DNA from: Pyrocephalus nanus
Taxonomy: Eukaryota > Chordata > Aves > Passeriformes > Tyrannidae
Length of the DNA: 64,000 nt
Assembly: GCA_038380795.1 (NCBI GenBank)
Contig: CM076268.1
Location: 1,041,501 to 1,105,500, forward strand
Reading direction: 5' to 3'
The translations under genes and the position numbers were made by a program. Below, in pieces: positions 11,497 through 25,094 of the stretch; positions within the stretch are counted from its first letter, which is position 1; each line of letters starts with the position of its first letter. The notes beneath the pieces are model-generated. The model saw only the letters and a program-made list of their open reading frames with translations, was not told the origin of the DNA and searched no databases.

Positions 11497-14221
11497 TCAT
11501 CTGCTGGTGATGCAGGACAGGGCTAGGAAGCAGCTGCTCACAGATTTAAATAAGGCTTTGTCATAGCAGTGCCTACTTTTTGTGCTTTCCACAGTTCCCT
11601 GACAGGGCAGTGCCAAAACTCTCATTTCATGGGAAGGAATTAAATACTACAAACTCTACACAGACTCAGTTATTCCTTCTCCTGAAAGAAAAAAAAAAAT
11701 CACTTTGCACAGGCAGCTGGGAATTTAGTTGTGTTTTTTTCCATAGTCTGGTGGGCATGGGGTTGTGATTGCCCAGCCTGAGTTTATTCCTGACTCTGCC
11801 ACTGAGGTGTGAGTAAACCCTGACCAGACCACTCGGCCCCTCTGACTCTGGTTTCTTCTTTCCTCTTTCATTTTCCCCCAGTATAAATTCCTTGATATAA
11901 AAGCTGGTTTAGTTTACATTTGCAGAGTGTGTCGTGCAAGGAGGGGAGAGTGCAAGAAACTGGAGAAACCCTGCCAACAGTGTGAGAAAAACAACAGGTC
12001 ACGTTGCCAAGGACAAGGGGGTTTCATTGCACAGCTTGTCTGTCCTCCTTGCTCACCAGCTAAACCCAAGCCTGAATGCCAGCCCAGCCTCTGGACAGTC
12101 CAGATCTCACCCCAAAAGCTGCTCCCCACCTCCTGGCAGCCCTGGCATGGCCCTGCTGTCCCTGCACCCTGACTGTGGGGTCCTGCAGGGCCAGCACAGC
12201 ATCCCAAATCCTCGTGCTCAGAGGTTTTCCTTCACCTGCCAGGGCTGCTGAGCAGGGAATCCAGCAGGGCTGTGCTGTTTGCTCACCCTCACTCCCCTGA
12301 GCAGTCCTGCTGAAGCTGAGCCAGGTCCCTGGGTGCAGAACCACCTGCCCAAGTGTTTAAGGAGCTTTGCACCCAGGGGCCCATGGCAGTGAATCTCCCT
12401 GGAGCCGTTTGTTCTGCCCTCCCTATTGTTAAAATGTGAGGAAAGACAGAACTGTGTTCACCCAGCCACCATTACCAGTGAATCCACAGTGCCTCACAGG
12501 TACGTGTCAACCCCTTCCATCCATCCTACATGGACAGCACTCTTTGATTTAAACTTCTCCCCTGTTTCTCAATCTTCTTTTTTTTTTTTTTTTTCAGGCT
12601 ATTTGAGCCACAAAACTGGCCTACAGACACAGCTGGGAAACACACTGCAGCACAAAGAAAAAATAATAAGGGCTGGGAGGAGTTCTTTTCCCCTCTACAG
12701 AACTGTAATTGGGCCTCTCTTTTTTTTTTTTTTTTTTGAGTTCAGTTGGGGTATGAACCCCTTAGTCTTAGTTTAACTTATGGCAAAGGGAGGGCATTAG
12801 CATATTGGTAAAATTCACCTTGTTCAGAAACTGTAGACATGTTTCACCTTTTAATTTCATGATTAGTGTCATTTCATCGGGGGGAAAAGCCACTTTTTCT
12901 ATCCAGCGGCACAAACTGAATACAAATCAAACACATGCTTTCTGGAATTATTCACACAATGTTTTCAAAAATCGACATAGTTCAATAGTTGAGCAATAAA
13001 TTTTCTTACTAATGAGACACTAAAAAATGTTTTTGATGTTACGCCCAGGGAGAACTAGTTATTGCAGATTTATAGGCAATCTGTGCAAAGACTGTCCTTT
13101 GCTTCCAATGAGTTTCTAATTTTGATCTGATGATCTCCAGCTGCAGAGATTTGGCCGTGATATTATATAACTTGTGATATCACATCTCTACAGTATTTTC
13201 TTCACCCTGGGTGCCTGGCCTTTCCAACCACGAGCTGGACTGCAGCATCCCGTGGTTTGCTGGTGCAACCATTCATGGTGCGTGGTTTTCATGGATCCCT
13301 CAGAGTGTGTGTGGTTACAGTACGAGCATCTCGGATCCCTGAAATACAGGAGGCACGTTTAATTCTGCTGGAAATGCAGCTTTTCCTGTCAGCTCCTCCT
13401 GCTCTCCCCATGGCTGGGAGCTGCAGCTCCGAGCAGGTCGGGCTGGGGGCAGTTGTGCACTGAACGCCTTGCAGACAGAATTTTGCTGTTCCCTTTGTTC
13501 CCTGCATTTCTTCCACCATTAGGAAGGCTTGTCCAACCCAGGGACAGCACCACCCCATGGGCTGGAGTCACCACAACCCACCCCACGCAGAGGAAGGTTT
13601 GGAACAGTCAGTGAAGGACAGTCAGTGACATCTTCTGACAACATTTCATCAACATGAAGCTGGAGAGGGAGGGTTTCCCAACTCAGGCCCAGAGAATTTT
13701 CTCCTCTTGGTGAAGGCAGAGAAGTGTATTCAGTGAAGTGACCATTCCCTGGGTAACCATCAGTGGGTCAGGGGCAGGGTTTATTCCTGTGACCTGCTTG
13801 AGACCCCGCTGACGATGAACTCGGATCCCTGGGGACATTTTTAATCTGAAACAAGCCGAGCAGTGCCGGTATTGATACTGCTGGCAGGCCCCCTTCCCTA
13901 GGAAATGAAAGAATGTGGTATCTCTCAAAGGGTAATAACAAGGCTCCTTGCCTGGATACAAGGACGATGAGTGCTTCAGAAGTGCTGATGATTAAGGCCC
14001 GTGTTTAGGACGCTCGGAAAAAGCGGTCTCCGGAACGAAACAGCCACAAGCCGGTTCTCTCCTGCCTTCCGCCCACATGGCTGCCACGTGGGGAGGCTGC
14101 AGGGCCCGGCCAGTGCTGCTGGCAGGAGCCCCCACACCAGCTGTGCCTGAGCACGCAGGGGCTGCCCCTGCCCCAGCCCTCCGGTGGGGCCACCGACACC
14201 AACCTCGCCGGTGCCACCCAC
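11497..14221. other. Non-coding stretch
   Basis: No gene recognised. T runs occur near 12579-12594 and 12720-12737. The part from 12780 to 13200 is AT-rich and free of repeats. Confidence 0.45.
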
Positions 14222-14366
14222 CCCATGCCACGGCACAGCCATGGCACGGTCACAACCACGGCATGGCCACAACCACGGCATGGCCACAGCCACGGCCACA
14301 GCCACGGCACGGCCACAACCACAGCCACAGCCACGGCACGGCCACGGCATGGCCACAGCCACTTGG
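14222..14366. repeat. CA[C/T/A]GGC-type hexamer array
   Basis: A run of near-hexameric units of the kind CACGGC, CATGGC, CACAGC and CACAAC. It is open in several frames and gives low-complexity His/Pro/Gln or Ala/Val peptides. I regard it as a simple repeat, not coding. Confidence 0.9.
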
Positions 14367-16682
14367 TAGCCTGGCAGATGAGCAGCACTACTGTTCTTTT
14401 AAAATTCCTTTTTTAAGGAAGTCTGCAACATGAGCCAGTAACTCAGCAGCTCGGAGCTGGCGGCAGACAGCAGGACGGTGGGGTGTTGTGCCCAACCACC
14501 ACAAACAAAGGCTGCAGGGCCACTCTGTGCCTGAACAAACATTGCCAGCTTCAGGAAGCGTGATGAGGAGTCTGTGGCCGCACTAAATAGTATTAAATGA
14601 ACTGATAACTCATAAACATTTAAGTCAGTTATTCTAAAGGGCTGCTGAAAGCACACCCATAGCAGGGGCTGCAAATGTCCAGGGCAGGAGCTCCCCTGGG
14701 GATCAGGCAGGGCCATCCTCCAGTTCCTCACATGCCATGCATATGCATAATTGCACATAAATCATGGGCCTAAGCAGCATAGGAGCACCAAACAAAGTTA
14801 AAAGTTCATGGAAACACATTCAGAATGACATCTTATTCCCAGCTTTCAGTAAGCACGTTATACACTGAAGAGTTGCCATGCCTTTTTTTTTTCCTTTACA
14901 ACCCGAGGTTTTGGTCCCCTCCTGCTCTCATGCACCTCCTCGTCACATTCTATCTCCAGTTCACTGTTGATGCAAACGATTTCAATGGCACTTCACAAAC
15001 ACACGCAGAGAACGCAGCCAGATGTCTTCCTTGGATTTCAGGAAGGCAGAGAAATGTCAGAATGAAATCTGGATTCCAATGATGTTGCCAAAAATAGTTT
15101 GTGCACTCGCTCTGTGTCTGTGAAGATGGGTCTCAAGGCCAAACACAGAAATTAGCTTCCATATCAACATTTTACTGTCACTTTCATCGTCACGCCAATA
15201 GTTTAGTTAAAATAACATCGTTTACTGGCATGGAGTGTTATTGCAAACAGATGTCATTGTTAGGGTAAAGACAAGTTCTGCTATTTCATCCAGGAACTTA
15301 TTCATGGAAATTCTGATTTTTTTCATTGAAATAAGAAACAGTTTTCAGTCTTTCAATCTTTTTGCCCCCCCAAAACACTTTAGGGTGGGTTGTTTTGTTT
15401 TGGGGTTATTTTGCTGTTTTCTCTCCAACAAAGAAGAAATCAGCATTTTGCTTGACATGGCATAATTCTTGTTGATATTTTCAGTTAAAGGTTTTCCTCT
15501 AGTGAAAGGCAAATATTAGTTGGAAAAACTGTAATCAGCTCTGATTTCCTATATATATTTCATAATTGTATCTAATTGCATACTGCTTCCTTCAACTCTC
15601 TTTAATCTGGAGCTGAATAATTCTAGTCCCAAGTATATTCATGTTTTTCTGCATGTGTAGTCATTAAGCCACCTTCTCTGGGTTATCAGATAAAACTGGA
15701 CATTTATTTGTAATGATTGTTTTTTGTTGCCTTCCTTCATTATGAAGGGAGTGTGTCTGGATAATGGATACTCATCTGACTTCTTTCATTAGGAAGGAAC
15801 ATGAAACAGTGCAGTGTAATGAGATCAGCCACCAGAAGACAGCAGCTCAGGAGGGGTGCAGTGAGACTGCACCAGGCAGAAATCTGAAGTCTCAGTCCTG
15901 CTGGAGTGAGAGGCTGTGCTCTGGTTGACTTCAGCGAGGATTCTCGGATTCCATCCTAAGAATTTAATAATCCTGCAGTTCCAAGTAAGCTCACACAGAA
16001 ACGAGTGCTCACTGGTGTAGCATAAGGCTCTCAGTCCTACACAAACAAAAGCCTAGGCATTTAAGTAAAAGAATTTTGAGTCCCTCGGTTTTATTTATTT
16101 AATCTGCTTACAACATATTAAATATTAAAAACTACATTGTAGTAGATTCTGAGAAATAACCATAAAAATCACCCAACACACAAAAAATGCAATAGTGGCC
16201 AATTTGTATTCTTACTCATTCTGCTCCAGAGAAGAGAGCCACAAATCAGGTCATGTTTGGCAACTGGTTCCATGTAATATGCTGACTCATTGCTGCTCTC
16301 TGGATCTGTGTATTCCTGATTCCATGACTAATAGGTTGTACATAACTTGTGTATGAAGCTTGCAGTGTCCCCATTTCATGAGCTGTAGTGCCAAGAGGGA
16401 AACTCCCAGCACTTCAACCCAGCCCTGGCCTCTGCTCCTGCTCAACATCAATGGAAAACTTCCTTTAGACCTCAGTAATGGAGGGTCAGTCACTAAAATC
16501 AAAATCCTTTGGAGGAAAACCCTACTCTAATCTGTCTTTAAAGTCCAAAATTTTCTTGAGTCCTCTGGAACATGTGAGAATGGCCACTGGTACGAATCCC
16601 TCACACCACTGGAGCTGACAGGCACCAGGTACCCTGGCAAACACTGAACTAAATCAGCCCAACTGCAAAGGAAGGGAAATTG
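14367..16682. other. Non-coding stretch
   Basis: No gene or repeat family recognised. The part from 15090 to 15800 is AT-rich and could hold regulatory sequence. Confidence 0.45.
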
Positions 16683-17060
16683 CAGAATGACAGGATGGTT
16701 GGGGGTGGAAGGGACCTTTGCAGATCATTTGGTCCAACCCCCCTGCTCAAGCAGGGTCCCCTACAGCAGAGGCTGCCCTGGATTGCATCCAGGTGGGCTG
16801 TGAGTATTTCCAGAGGAGGAGACTCCACAGCCTCTCTGGGCAGCTGTTCCAGTGCTCTGTCACCCTCAGGGTAAAGAAGCTTTTCCTCATTTTCAGATGG
16901 AACTTTCTGTGCTTCAGTTTGTGCCCACACAGTCATCTCCTCTCCAGGCTAAGCAGCCCCAGCTCTCTCACCCTTTCCTTGTAAGAGAGATGCTCTGGTC
17001 CCCTCCTCATCCTCCAAGCCCTCCACTGGATCCTCTCCAGTAGTTCCTTGTCTGCTTACT
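16683..17060 (-). mobile_element. CR1 LINE 3' fragment, longer copy
   Basis: It starts with the inverted tail around 'tggaagggacctttgcag' and continues through 'agcctctctgggcagctg' and 'ctctccaggctaagcagc'. It ends near 'ctctccagtagttccttg', a phrase typical of CR1 further 5' than the tail. This copy keeps more of the element than the others in the window. Its open frames are remnants. Confidence 0.85.
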
Positions 17061-17329
17061 GGCATTAACCCTCTCCTGGTTTTTTTCCCAGCCCAGGGTG
17101 TTGTCACAGCACTGCAGCTTTCTGGGACAGCCAGAACAGGCTGTAGAACAAGCATTTGCCTTCTGTCCTCACTCACAGCCCTGTGCTGAGTTTCCTAAAT
17201 GCGTAAAAATCTTGATCCTGCATCTCCTCTAAGTGCCTACAGGGACCACCGCTGTGTCTCATTACACTGAGCTGAGAAAAGAGCAGCAGTTAGTTACTGA
17301 TGGCAGAGGAGCCCCCAGAAACTCTAGCT

Positions 17330-17665
17330 GGAATTTCTATCTCCTTCTGCATTTGCCTTTACTGTAATTATGTTTCGGAATAATTTCGGTGTCAATCTTC
17401 TGCTTCCAAATATAAATGTCACTTCTCTTGCCCAGATTCAAAACAAACTGTCAGTTTGAAATAGCTTCTAACACGTTAATAATGAAATACCATTTTACCC
17501 CCACTGAGAATAAAATGCTAGCACTAATCATACCATTCTAAAGGGCTTATAAATCAATAAACCGACAGGCAATGAATGAATAAAATGCTGATTGAAATCA
17601 TAAGCACATCAAGTATCTGCAGATAATCAGCGTCACATGGGGTTTAAAAAAAAAAAAATTAGTTT
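17330..17665. other. AT-rich block resembling conserved non-coding DNA
   Basis: Contains 'ataatgaaatacc', 'aatcaataaaccgacagg' and similar homeodomain-like cores, with no repeat signature. It ends at a short A run (17648-17659). Confidence 0.4.
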
Positions 17666-20644
17666 TCCCTAAACATGTGGATGCACACACACAGTGCCTT
17701 GCTAGATTTTATTCTCACAGCGTGGTTTGATCACCTCACCAAGGTGGATGAAAGCACAGCTGAACGCTGGAAAATGAGAGCAGCAGATCACTTTGTGACG
17801 TGACACTCACAACCCAAGTGGTACAACCTCATAATCAACTGTTTGCAGTAGCTGGGACTCCTCCTGGGTGTGATTTCCCCCAGTGCTGCTGGGATGCCAG
17901 CTGGCAGAGCTGGCTGTGAGCAGTTCTGATGCTGCTCCCCGAGCCAGGGCCGTGTCAGATGGCCAGCACTGTGGTTCCCAGTGAACCCACACGCCTGTCT
18001 GGGGTCCCAGAGGGGAACTGCTGGAGCAAACCGCCCCACACACCTCGGACCCAGCTGCCCCTGCCCCAGTCACACCCCAACCCCAGGCAGCTCTGGGATG
18101 TTCCTCTCCCTCCCACCTGCAAAGTGTCTGCAGAGTTTCCTGCTGCCTCCTGCCCCTGCAGCACGTGCTCTGTGCCCACTGCAGGTTTTGGGAAACAGCT
18201 CCACAGGAATGGGCATCTCTGGGATCTGGTGTGACATCCTTGTTGGCTGCCGTGGTGTCCTTCTTGGCTGGATGCACAACAGCCCTGAAAATCCTGCCTG
18301 GGTGAGACACACCGTCCCCATCCCCTGGGGCTGAGGGATATTGTGAGTGTGGTGTTGGGAAATGATTCCTCAAATTCATTATATTCTCTTTAGTAAGGGA
18401 CTCACATGATACTGTTAAAGCATTGCTTCCCTCTCTGGGGGTGTCTGCAACACTCTGGTAAGTAAAATGTTGTCAAGCTTTCACTTTCTTATATTTTCAT
18501 ACACTTTATTGAATCTTTCTTAAAAATAGGTTTTGTAACCCTCACCAAAAGTACTTTAAAAAAAATTACTTAAATCAGGAATCATCTATAACTTCCTCCT
18601 CTGAATTCTGATGCAACATATTGAATAAGATACAACAGAAATTAAGGTGCTGGGAATTTATGACAGAATTTTTAATTATAGATCTAGGAGTAAATGAGCA
18701 TGAGATTCTCTTGCTGGAGAATTGTAAATTAAGTTAATGGATATTGAGATTAAGTCTTTTTTTTAATTTATTTTGCAATACTTGATGTTAATAGAAACTT
18801 ATGCTGTGTATTAGTCTAAGTGTCTTTAAAGACTTTTAGAGTCATTATTCAATGATGGATGCATGTTTTAAAAAATTTGCATTTCTGAATAGGTAAATGG
18901 ATTAATTGAGAGAGGATCATGAAAAGCTTTGTAAATGTGTGTTGATGAACTTGTTAATAAAACATCACAGGAAACGTTTTATTCACACAAGATAGGTAAG
19001 TTCACCCCTTGTTAATATTCAACAAAGGCAAAATATTCCTGTGAAGTGGCTCTGAGGCGTCATGATCTCCAAGTGATAGGGGGTAGGAACTTCTTTTAAT
19101 AAAACCTTCTGGGGAAAGGCACCACATCAGTGGTTCAGAACTGCCACGTGTTCATGTTGTGTGCTGCATGTTGTTTGAATTGTCTCACTGAAATGCTGCT
19201 GCTGCTGCTGTTTGAAACATTTCTCCCCAAGTGAGAGCAGCTCTTCACAAGTGAGGTATCTCTTAATAAATGCTTTAAAAACACATTCCCCAGAGTCACA
19301 CCATGTGCTTATCAGTGGAAATAAATATCTAAGCACACTTGCTTACAAATAGCAGTGAGTTGCCTTATATATATATATATTTTTTTTTACTGGAAATTAA
19401 AACCCTTCGAGTTTTTACAGGTGCCTGTCCCTGTGCATCTGCCCTCAGCAGGGCCTTTGGGACCGTGTGGGGCCCACATTTGGCAGCTCAGGCCAAACAC
19501 AAGAATCCCAGATCAGTCACAAGGTCCTTTACTGGGTGGAGGTAAATTTTTCCTATTTTCACCTTTATGACAAGTATGTGTTCTTGTCTTGTGAACACTG
19601 TCATGATGATGAAGTTATACTGCACAACAGCATTTTCTTAAACCTCTGTTACATTGCATGGCCACTCCATGTCACCAGAAAAACAGAATAACAGAGAAAG
19701 GCTTTAGAGAGGTTCATGATGCCTGGACAGGAATGGACCATGCCATTTGTAAGATGTGCACTCCTGGGTCCAAGCTGGCTTTTGGCACCAGCCAGGCAGT
19801 GCCATCAGCTTGCACAGCCACCACTGTATGTACTTCAGTGGCAGCTCCTTTCTGGCTCAGGGAAAGTGTCTCTGGGACCAGCCAGCGTTGCAGGCAGCCA
19901 GCAGGAATGCAGAAGCTGACAGGAGGGAGGTGTGATGTGAGCAGCAAGTAGCACTGGTGCTGATGGGTCTGTGGGAAGAGCAGCTGGCCATTTGTGGGAA
20001 CACAGGTGGAGTCTGGGGGAACAGATAACCCCCTGCCCTCGAGATGCATGGCATCAGGCAGGTGTATGTCGTACTGGCATGTCTCTAGAGCTTCCATCAG
20101 TCACATCTGAAGCACTCAAATGCTAGGAAATGTCAGGATTTAAGCTGCTGAGAGAACCTTATCTGTGCCCTTTAGTGTGTCTGTGCTCCACAGGGTACAG
20201 CACTAGTCCAGGGAGCAGAGATCTTTAACTCCCTGCAGCAACACGAGTGACTCGAGTCCCTCATTCAAATGTTTCAAATGTGCCCCTTCAGTGAATGATT
20301 TAACACTGCTTCATCACTGTCCCCCTCTGAAGTCACAGCACTCCACTTTGCAAATTTTTGACCTGTACTTCAAAGGAAACAAATAATTAAGTAACCTGGC
20401 TCACAATGACATTCCTCCATGGAACAGAACATTCACTCTCTCCCCTGGTCAGGGAGCAGCTTGTAGGAGTAAAAGGTGGCTCAAGCCAACAAAGCCCTGC
20501 CTTGATGGAGTTTCTCCATTCTGTAGCTTCCACTGACACCTGCTGGAGACAGGATTTTCTTCATCACTTCAGATTTTGCATCCAAGCTGCCAGGGGACCG
20601 GGCACTGCCAAACCCAGCTCTGGGGCCACAGACACCAACAGGAC
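17666..20644. other. Non-coding stretch
   Basis: A GC-richer part (17880-18330) with overlapping open frames but no domain, then an AT-rich part (18480-19100). A (TA)n/T run lies at about 19365-19390. No gene recognised. Confidence 0.45.
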
Positions 20645-21040
20645 CTGGAGGTGAGTCCAGAGGAGGTCCCAGAGGTGCTCAGAGGGCTGGGGCACCCCTG
20701 CTCTGGAGACAGGCTGGGACAGCTGGGGTTGTTCAGCCTGGAGAAGGCTCCAAGGAGTCCTTAGAGCCCCTTCCACTGCCCAAATGGGCTCCAGCAGAGC
20801 TGGAGAGGGACTGGGGACAAATCCTGGAGGGACAGGACAAGGGGGAATGGAGTTAAACTGAGAGAGGGTGGGTTCAGATTAGACATTACAAAGAGATTGT
20901 CCCCTGAGGAGGGGGGGGGGCCAGAGAAGCTGTGGCTGCCCCATCCCTGGGAGTGTCCCAGCACAGGTTGGGTGGGGCTTGGAGCAACCTGGGATAGGGG
21001 AAGGTGTCCCTGCCCATGGCAGGGGGTGGAACTCGAGGAT
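20645..21040 (+). mobile_element. CR1 LINE 3' fragment, plus strand
   Basis: The order is as in CR1: 'ggggttgttcagcctggag', a middle part with 'cagattagacattacaaag', then 'agaagctgtggctgcccc', 'cagcacaggttgggtgggg' and 'ctgcccatggcagggggtgg'. A run of G near 20910 interrupts it. The usual octamer tail is not present; sequence diverges near 21040, shortly before an A-rich tract. Confidence 0.9.
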
Positions 21041-21116
21041 TTTTAATAACTTTGAGCAGATTCCTGATGAGCATCTGAGGCAATATAGAGAACTACAGTA
21101 ATACAAAAAAACTCCG

Positions 21117-21228
21117 AACAAACATAAATAAACAAAAAAATAAAAATAAAAATAAAATTAAAAATAAAAATAAAATTAAAAAATTTAAAAAAAAAAAAAA
21201 AAAAACAACAACAAAAAAAAAAAACCAA
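21117..21228. repeat. A-rich AAAAT/AAATA tract
   Basis: Low-complexity A-rich sequence with repeated AAAAT units and an A run, between the CR1 tail and copy A of the paralogous pair. CR1 does not use poly(A) tails, so this is probably an independent simple repeat. Confidence 0.9.
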
Positions 21229-21584
21229 ACCCACCCTAAAATATAGGAGCAGTCCTAGAATTTTGAAAACTAGGAAATTTATCAGAGTTTTAAAATAAGT
21301 CTTTTATATTGGTGTAAAGTGTTCCTGCTCTGCTCAGCCAGGGAACAGGGCCAGTCTGATGGGCCTGAGCCTTTCCTTCATTTCCAGACTGACATCCTAG
21401 TCTGTGCTTTTGTAAACACGCAGATAGACTGGGCTTTGTGAAACAGAAAAGCCTCTTCCAGGGTTAGCTCATGGTGCTAGATTTTGGCTAAAGTGTCAGA
21501 CCACTAAAAAAATTCGAGCTCTGTAAAAAAATTCTTATCTTTTGAGCTGTGGCCAAGAGGGCACATCCAGGTTGAGGTGGGCTT

Positions 21585-22549
21585 TGCTGACAGAAACGAA
21601 AGGGCAGCTCAGTCTTCGGTTCGTTATCTTTTAAAGTTCATTTAATGCTCTCGTTGCCATCTCACTCAAGCCCCCCTGGCCGCGGCCAGAAGGTGGCAGT
21701 GGAAGAGCACCCATGGCATCCATCGTATCCAAAACATCCATCACATCCATCGCACCCATCGCACCCATCACATCCATCACATCCATCACATCCATCGCAC
21801 CCATCGCACCCATCACATCCATCACATCCATCACATCCATCGCACCCATCACATCCATCACATCCATCACTCCACAAACACAGGGCTGCTCCGAGCGCTC
21901 AGGGCTCACTCTGGGCAGGGACTCAGCCCTGGGGCAGCACTGCTGTCCACTCTGTTTGCACCACATTCACCACATCGTGGCCAGATGGATCAAACCGTGC
22001 CCGAACTCTCCCCACAGCCAGGCTCGGGGCAGAAATCAGCACCAGAGAGAAAAGCAGCAGAGCTGTTCTGGTGTGTCCCCTGCTGAGTGTGTCTGCCATT
22101 AAACCCGGCAGGATCAGCTCACACACGAAAGAAACGCTACAAACCCCTCCTACCTCATATTTTTGTGGGATATTGGGGTTGCTTTCATTCTCTATGCAGT
22201 AGAGCTCAAATGGAAGTTTCTTTCTAAAAATTCCCTTCAAAAGGAAAAAAAAAAAAAACACAAAACAATTTGTGAAAATCTTACAAACTCCTTGGATGAA
22301 AAAGTTACTTTTTTAAAAAGGATATTTTTTTTTAACCTTTTTTTAAAGAAGGTTAGTTTTTTGCAAAGGAATAGGGCAGAATTAATGTCAGAGCCCCTCG
22401 GGGTTATCTTGGGGTGTAAATGAGCACCAGAAGACTGGAAAAGAGAGAATATATTCCTTTCTAAGAAAGGAAGGAAAAGACTCTTGGGGGATTTGTCTGT
22501 CAGTCAGCTTACCCTCAAATGCCAGGAAAGTCTTGGAAGGCACAAAATC
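21585..22549. repeat. Paralogous segment, copy A
   Basis: Three blocks match copy B (25095-26679) in the same order and orientation: 21585-21935 (interrupted by the 9-bp satellite), 22111-22245 and 22300-22549. The first block is roughly 76% identical by eye over a 63-bp stretch. The last is about 96-97% identical, apart from homopolymer differences and an 11-bp indel. Similarity stops sharply at the end of 'ggaaggcacaaaatc'. It is not recognised as a named repeat. Confidence 0.9.
21712..21871. repeat. 9-bp satellite (CATCCATCA / CACCCATCG)
   Basis: About seventeen 9-bp units lie inside copy A of the paralogous pair. Since 9 is divisible by 3, every frame stays open. The plus strand gives a His-Pro-Ser repeat and the minus strand Asp-Gly-Cys or Met-Asp-Val repeats. 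I see no sign that these are translated. Confidence 0.95.
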
Positions 22550-25094
22550 CATTAACTCTTGCATTTATGTGGTTCTGCAGCTGAACTCTCAGCACAAATA
22601 ATTTAGGCCCTTTACCTGCAGGATTACTGTCACTGTGTATGTGGGACCAGGAAGTTATTGCTGTTTTTCAGTGGCCTCCTTGGTGTTTTTTAAAAAAAAA
22701 AGAACTTATCAAAAAGTCTCCCTTCTCTACCCTTCCTGTGCAATGGTAGGGGAAAAACATGGAGGGAAAAAAGCTCTTTTAGTCTCTGCTTCTGAAGCTT
22801 GCCTCTTTCCTCTCCCTGCAGCTGTATTTCTACTTTTCATTGCCTTAAAATTCCTGGATGCAAAGCACTGGCCAGTTTGAATATCACAATATTACCCTAG
22901 ATTGCTAGAACTGAGTCCTCTGAGATTCAAAGTCCTGAAAGAAGCTTGTAAAACAAGCTTGTAAACATGAGATTATTTTAAAAATGTTTCCTATTTAAGT
23001 TAATATGTTGACTTAGGAACATTTTGAACAAGTATCTTTCTCAGCTTATTTATTGCAAAGATTGACCTCATTTTCTATGTTTATTTACATACTTTATTTA
23101 CTATGTTTCCTTACACATACACTGTGTTTATTTATGCAGTTCTGTGTGAGCAGTGGAGGGTGTTTGTGATGAGTCAATCATAACCTGACATGGCATTTTA
23201 TTCTTTCCTTGGAACAGATTTTTATTTTTTTAATATCATGATTTCTTTTTTTTTTTTCCCATGTTGTGAATCTCAGTTTTGAAGAGATCCAAAAGGTGTC
23301 TTGGACAAGATAGTCCAAAAAGCAATGTTTAGGATCACGATCACAGTCTCAGCTAAGGGTAGGAAATAGCAGAGAAAACATATTCCTCAAAATATATCGG
23401 AATCTGTGAAGCTGTTACCCAAGGGAAGTGTTTCCCTGCATCTTTTTCAATAAGATTCCTTTTCTTTCTTGCTATTTCTCAACTTGAAAGGAAGAACTTG
23501 CAGGTATTTCTGAGGGCACACATTGGGAATCTCAACACCCTCCAGTTATTTGCAGCCAAAGGGAAAAATGGAAAATTCTGTTGGTGAAAACCAGACAGGA
23601 ATAGAAAGATGGGCAAAATGAGAAAGGTAAGAATTAGATGAAAAACTCATACTGTGAGAGAAGAACATTGTTTTACAACCCTGCACACACACAGGCATGG
23701 GGGGAGGCTCCACCTACACACGAGCACAGGCTTAACAAAAGGAGATGTTTTTAAACATCACAAACATTGTAACCTGTTATTTACAACAATAATAGTAAAT
23801 AAACTCTAGGGACCAAACCACAGCCTATTTTGTTGCAATTCCTGTCTGTGCTGGCAGAATTGCACGTGGCCAGGGCTACATTTCTGAAAATACATTAGAA
23901 ATAAATCCCAAAAAGCTCCCTTCAAATGAAACAAAAGGTTTATAAATATGAATCAATTCAGTGTGAAGGGCCAACAGAAGTCTCATGTGTCCTCCTCATA
24001 CAAAGCAATGACTTGATGGAACTTCTTCCTCCATTCCTCCTAATACTGGGTTAATTGGCTTTGCTGGAGATTTACAAGGGGATTTACACTGAAAGCAGCT
24101 GAAAACAGTTAGGAGGGAGGGATGGTGGGAATCACTGTAGTGCTGCTGTTTATCCTGTGCTGAGGCTTTTGGGGTGGAGCAGGCTGGAGCCCAGGGTCCT
24201 GCAGAGGTCTGTTCTCACCTGGGAAAGGAAACTAGTTGTGGAATCCAAAACTCCTCTGTCCTGTTTATGGATGCAGACCACAGGTAGGGTGGGGTTTGTT
24301 TGCTTGTTTGGTGTTTTTTTTAATGATCCTTGGATTTTCAGGAGCTCACATTGTCTTCCCTGGTGGGTAGGTAGGAGGGATGAAAAGGAGCCTTGTGGCT
24401 CCTCCTGTCCTGGTGTGCACAGCTCTGTTTTGTGTGTGTCAGGAGGTCTGATGTGCTGAGGCAGGGCTCTGGGGGGGAAGCACAGGTTTCTGCGGGTAGG
24501 AGTGCTCCCAGAGGTACAGGGAGAGGGAGCTGGGGCAAAAATAAAGGACATAAAAAATTATGACCTCCTAGAAGGTCAGCAGATGAAACAGTTCCCAGTC
24601 CTTTCCCTGGGGTCTCCAGTGGTGTAGAATGGCTTTGCCAGGTATCTGTGGGAGTGAGTTTGCTGCTGACTCTGTTCACTAGACCCTGAGGTCAGCCCCC
24701 ACTGAGTGAAGTTAATGTCCTACCTCTTCCAGGAACAACTCTACTTTCAGGGTTTCCCAGGCCATTAATCAACCATCTCCCTCTGAAAGAAGTTTTAATT
24801 GAATGGCAGTCAGTCATCACCAGGATGGCCAAGTCAGATGGGGGTCTCTTTATGGACCTGACTGGGCTGTGCCTGTGGTGAATGGAGTGGTTTCTATTTC
24901 TGAGCTCCCCCTCCCCAGCATTCCCCCATTCCTGGTGGGTTATGAGTACTCTTTTTTAAGAATATTTTAAACACTGTTTAAAGTCTATAATTTATGGGCA
25001 GAGCTTCAGACGAGCAGATCAGTCATCTCTGGGTGCTGAGGGTCTCTCTCCTTCTGCAGCTGCCCCCAGTGCCTTGTTTTGAGGTCAGACTCGA
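22550..25094. other. Non-coding spacer between the paralogous copies
   Basis: No gag, pol or other retroelement coding remnant is seen. That argues against the two copies simply being LTRs of one element. No other gene is recognised. Confidence 0.5.

Noticed and set aside
13976..14433. Ala/Val- or His/Pro-rich open frames on both strands
   Set aside because: They arise from the hexamer array at 14222-14366.
21631..22202. His-Pro-Ser and Asp-Gly-Cys repeat proteins
   Set aside because: They come from the 9-bp satellite. The paralogous copy lacks the repeats and has no matching frame.
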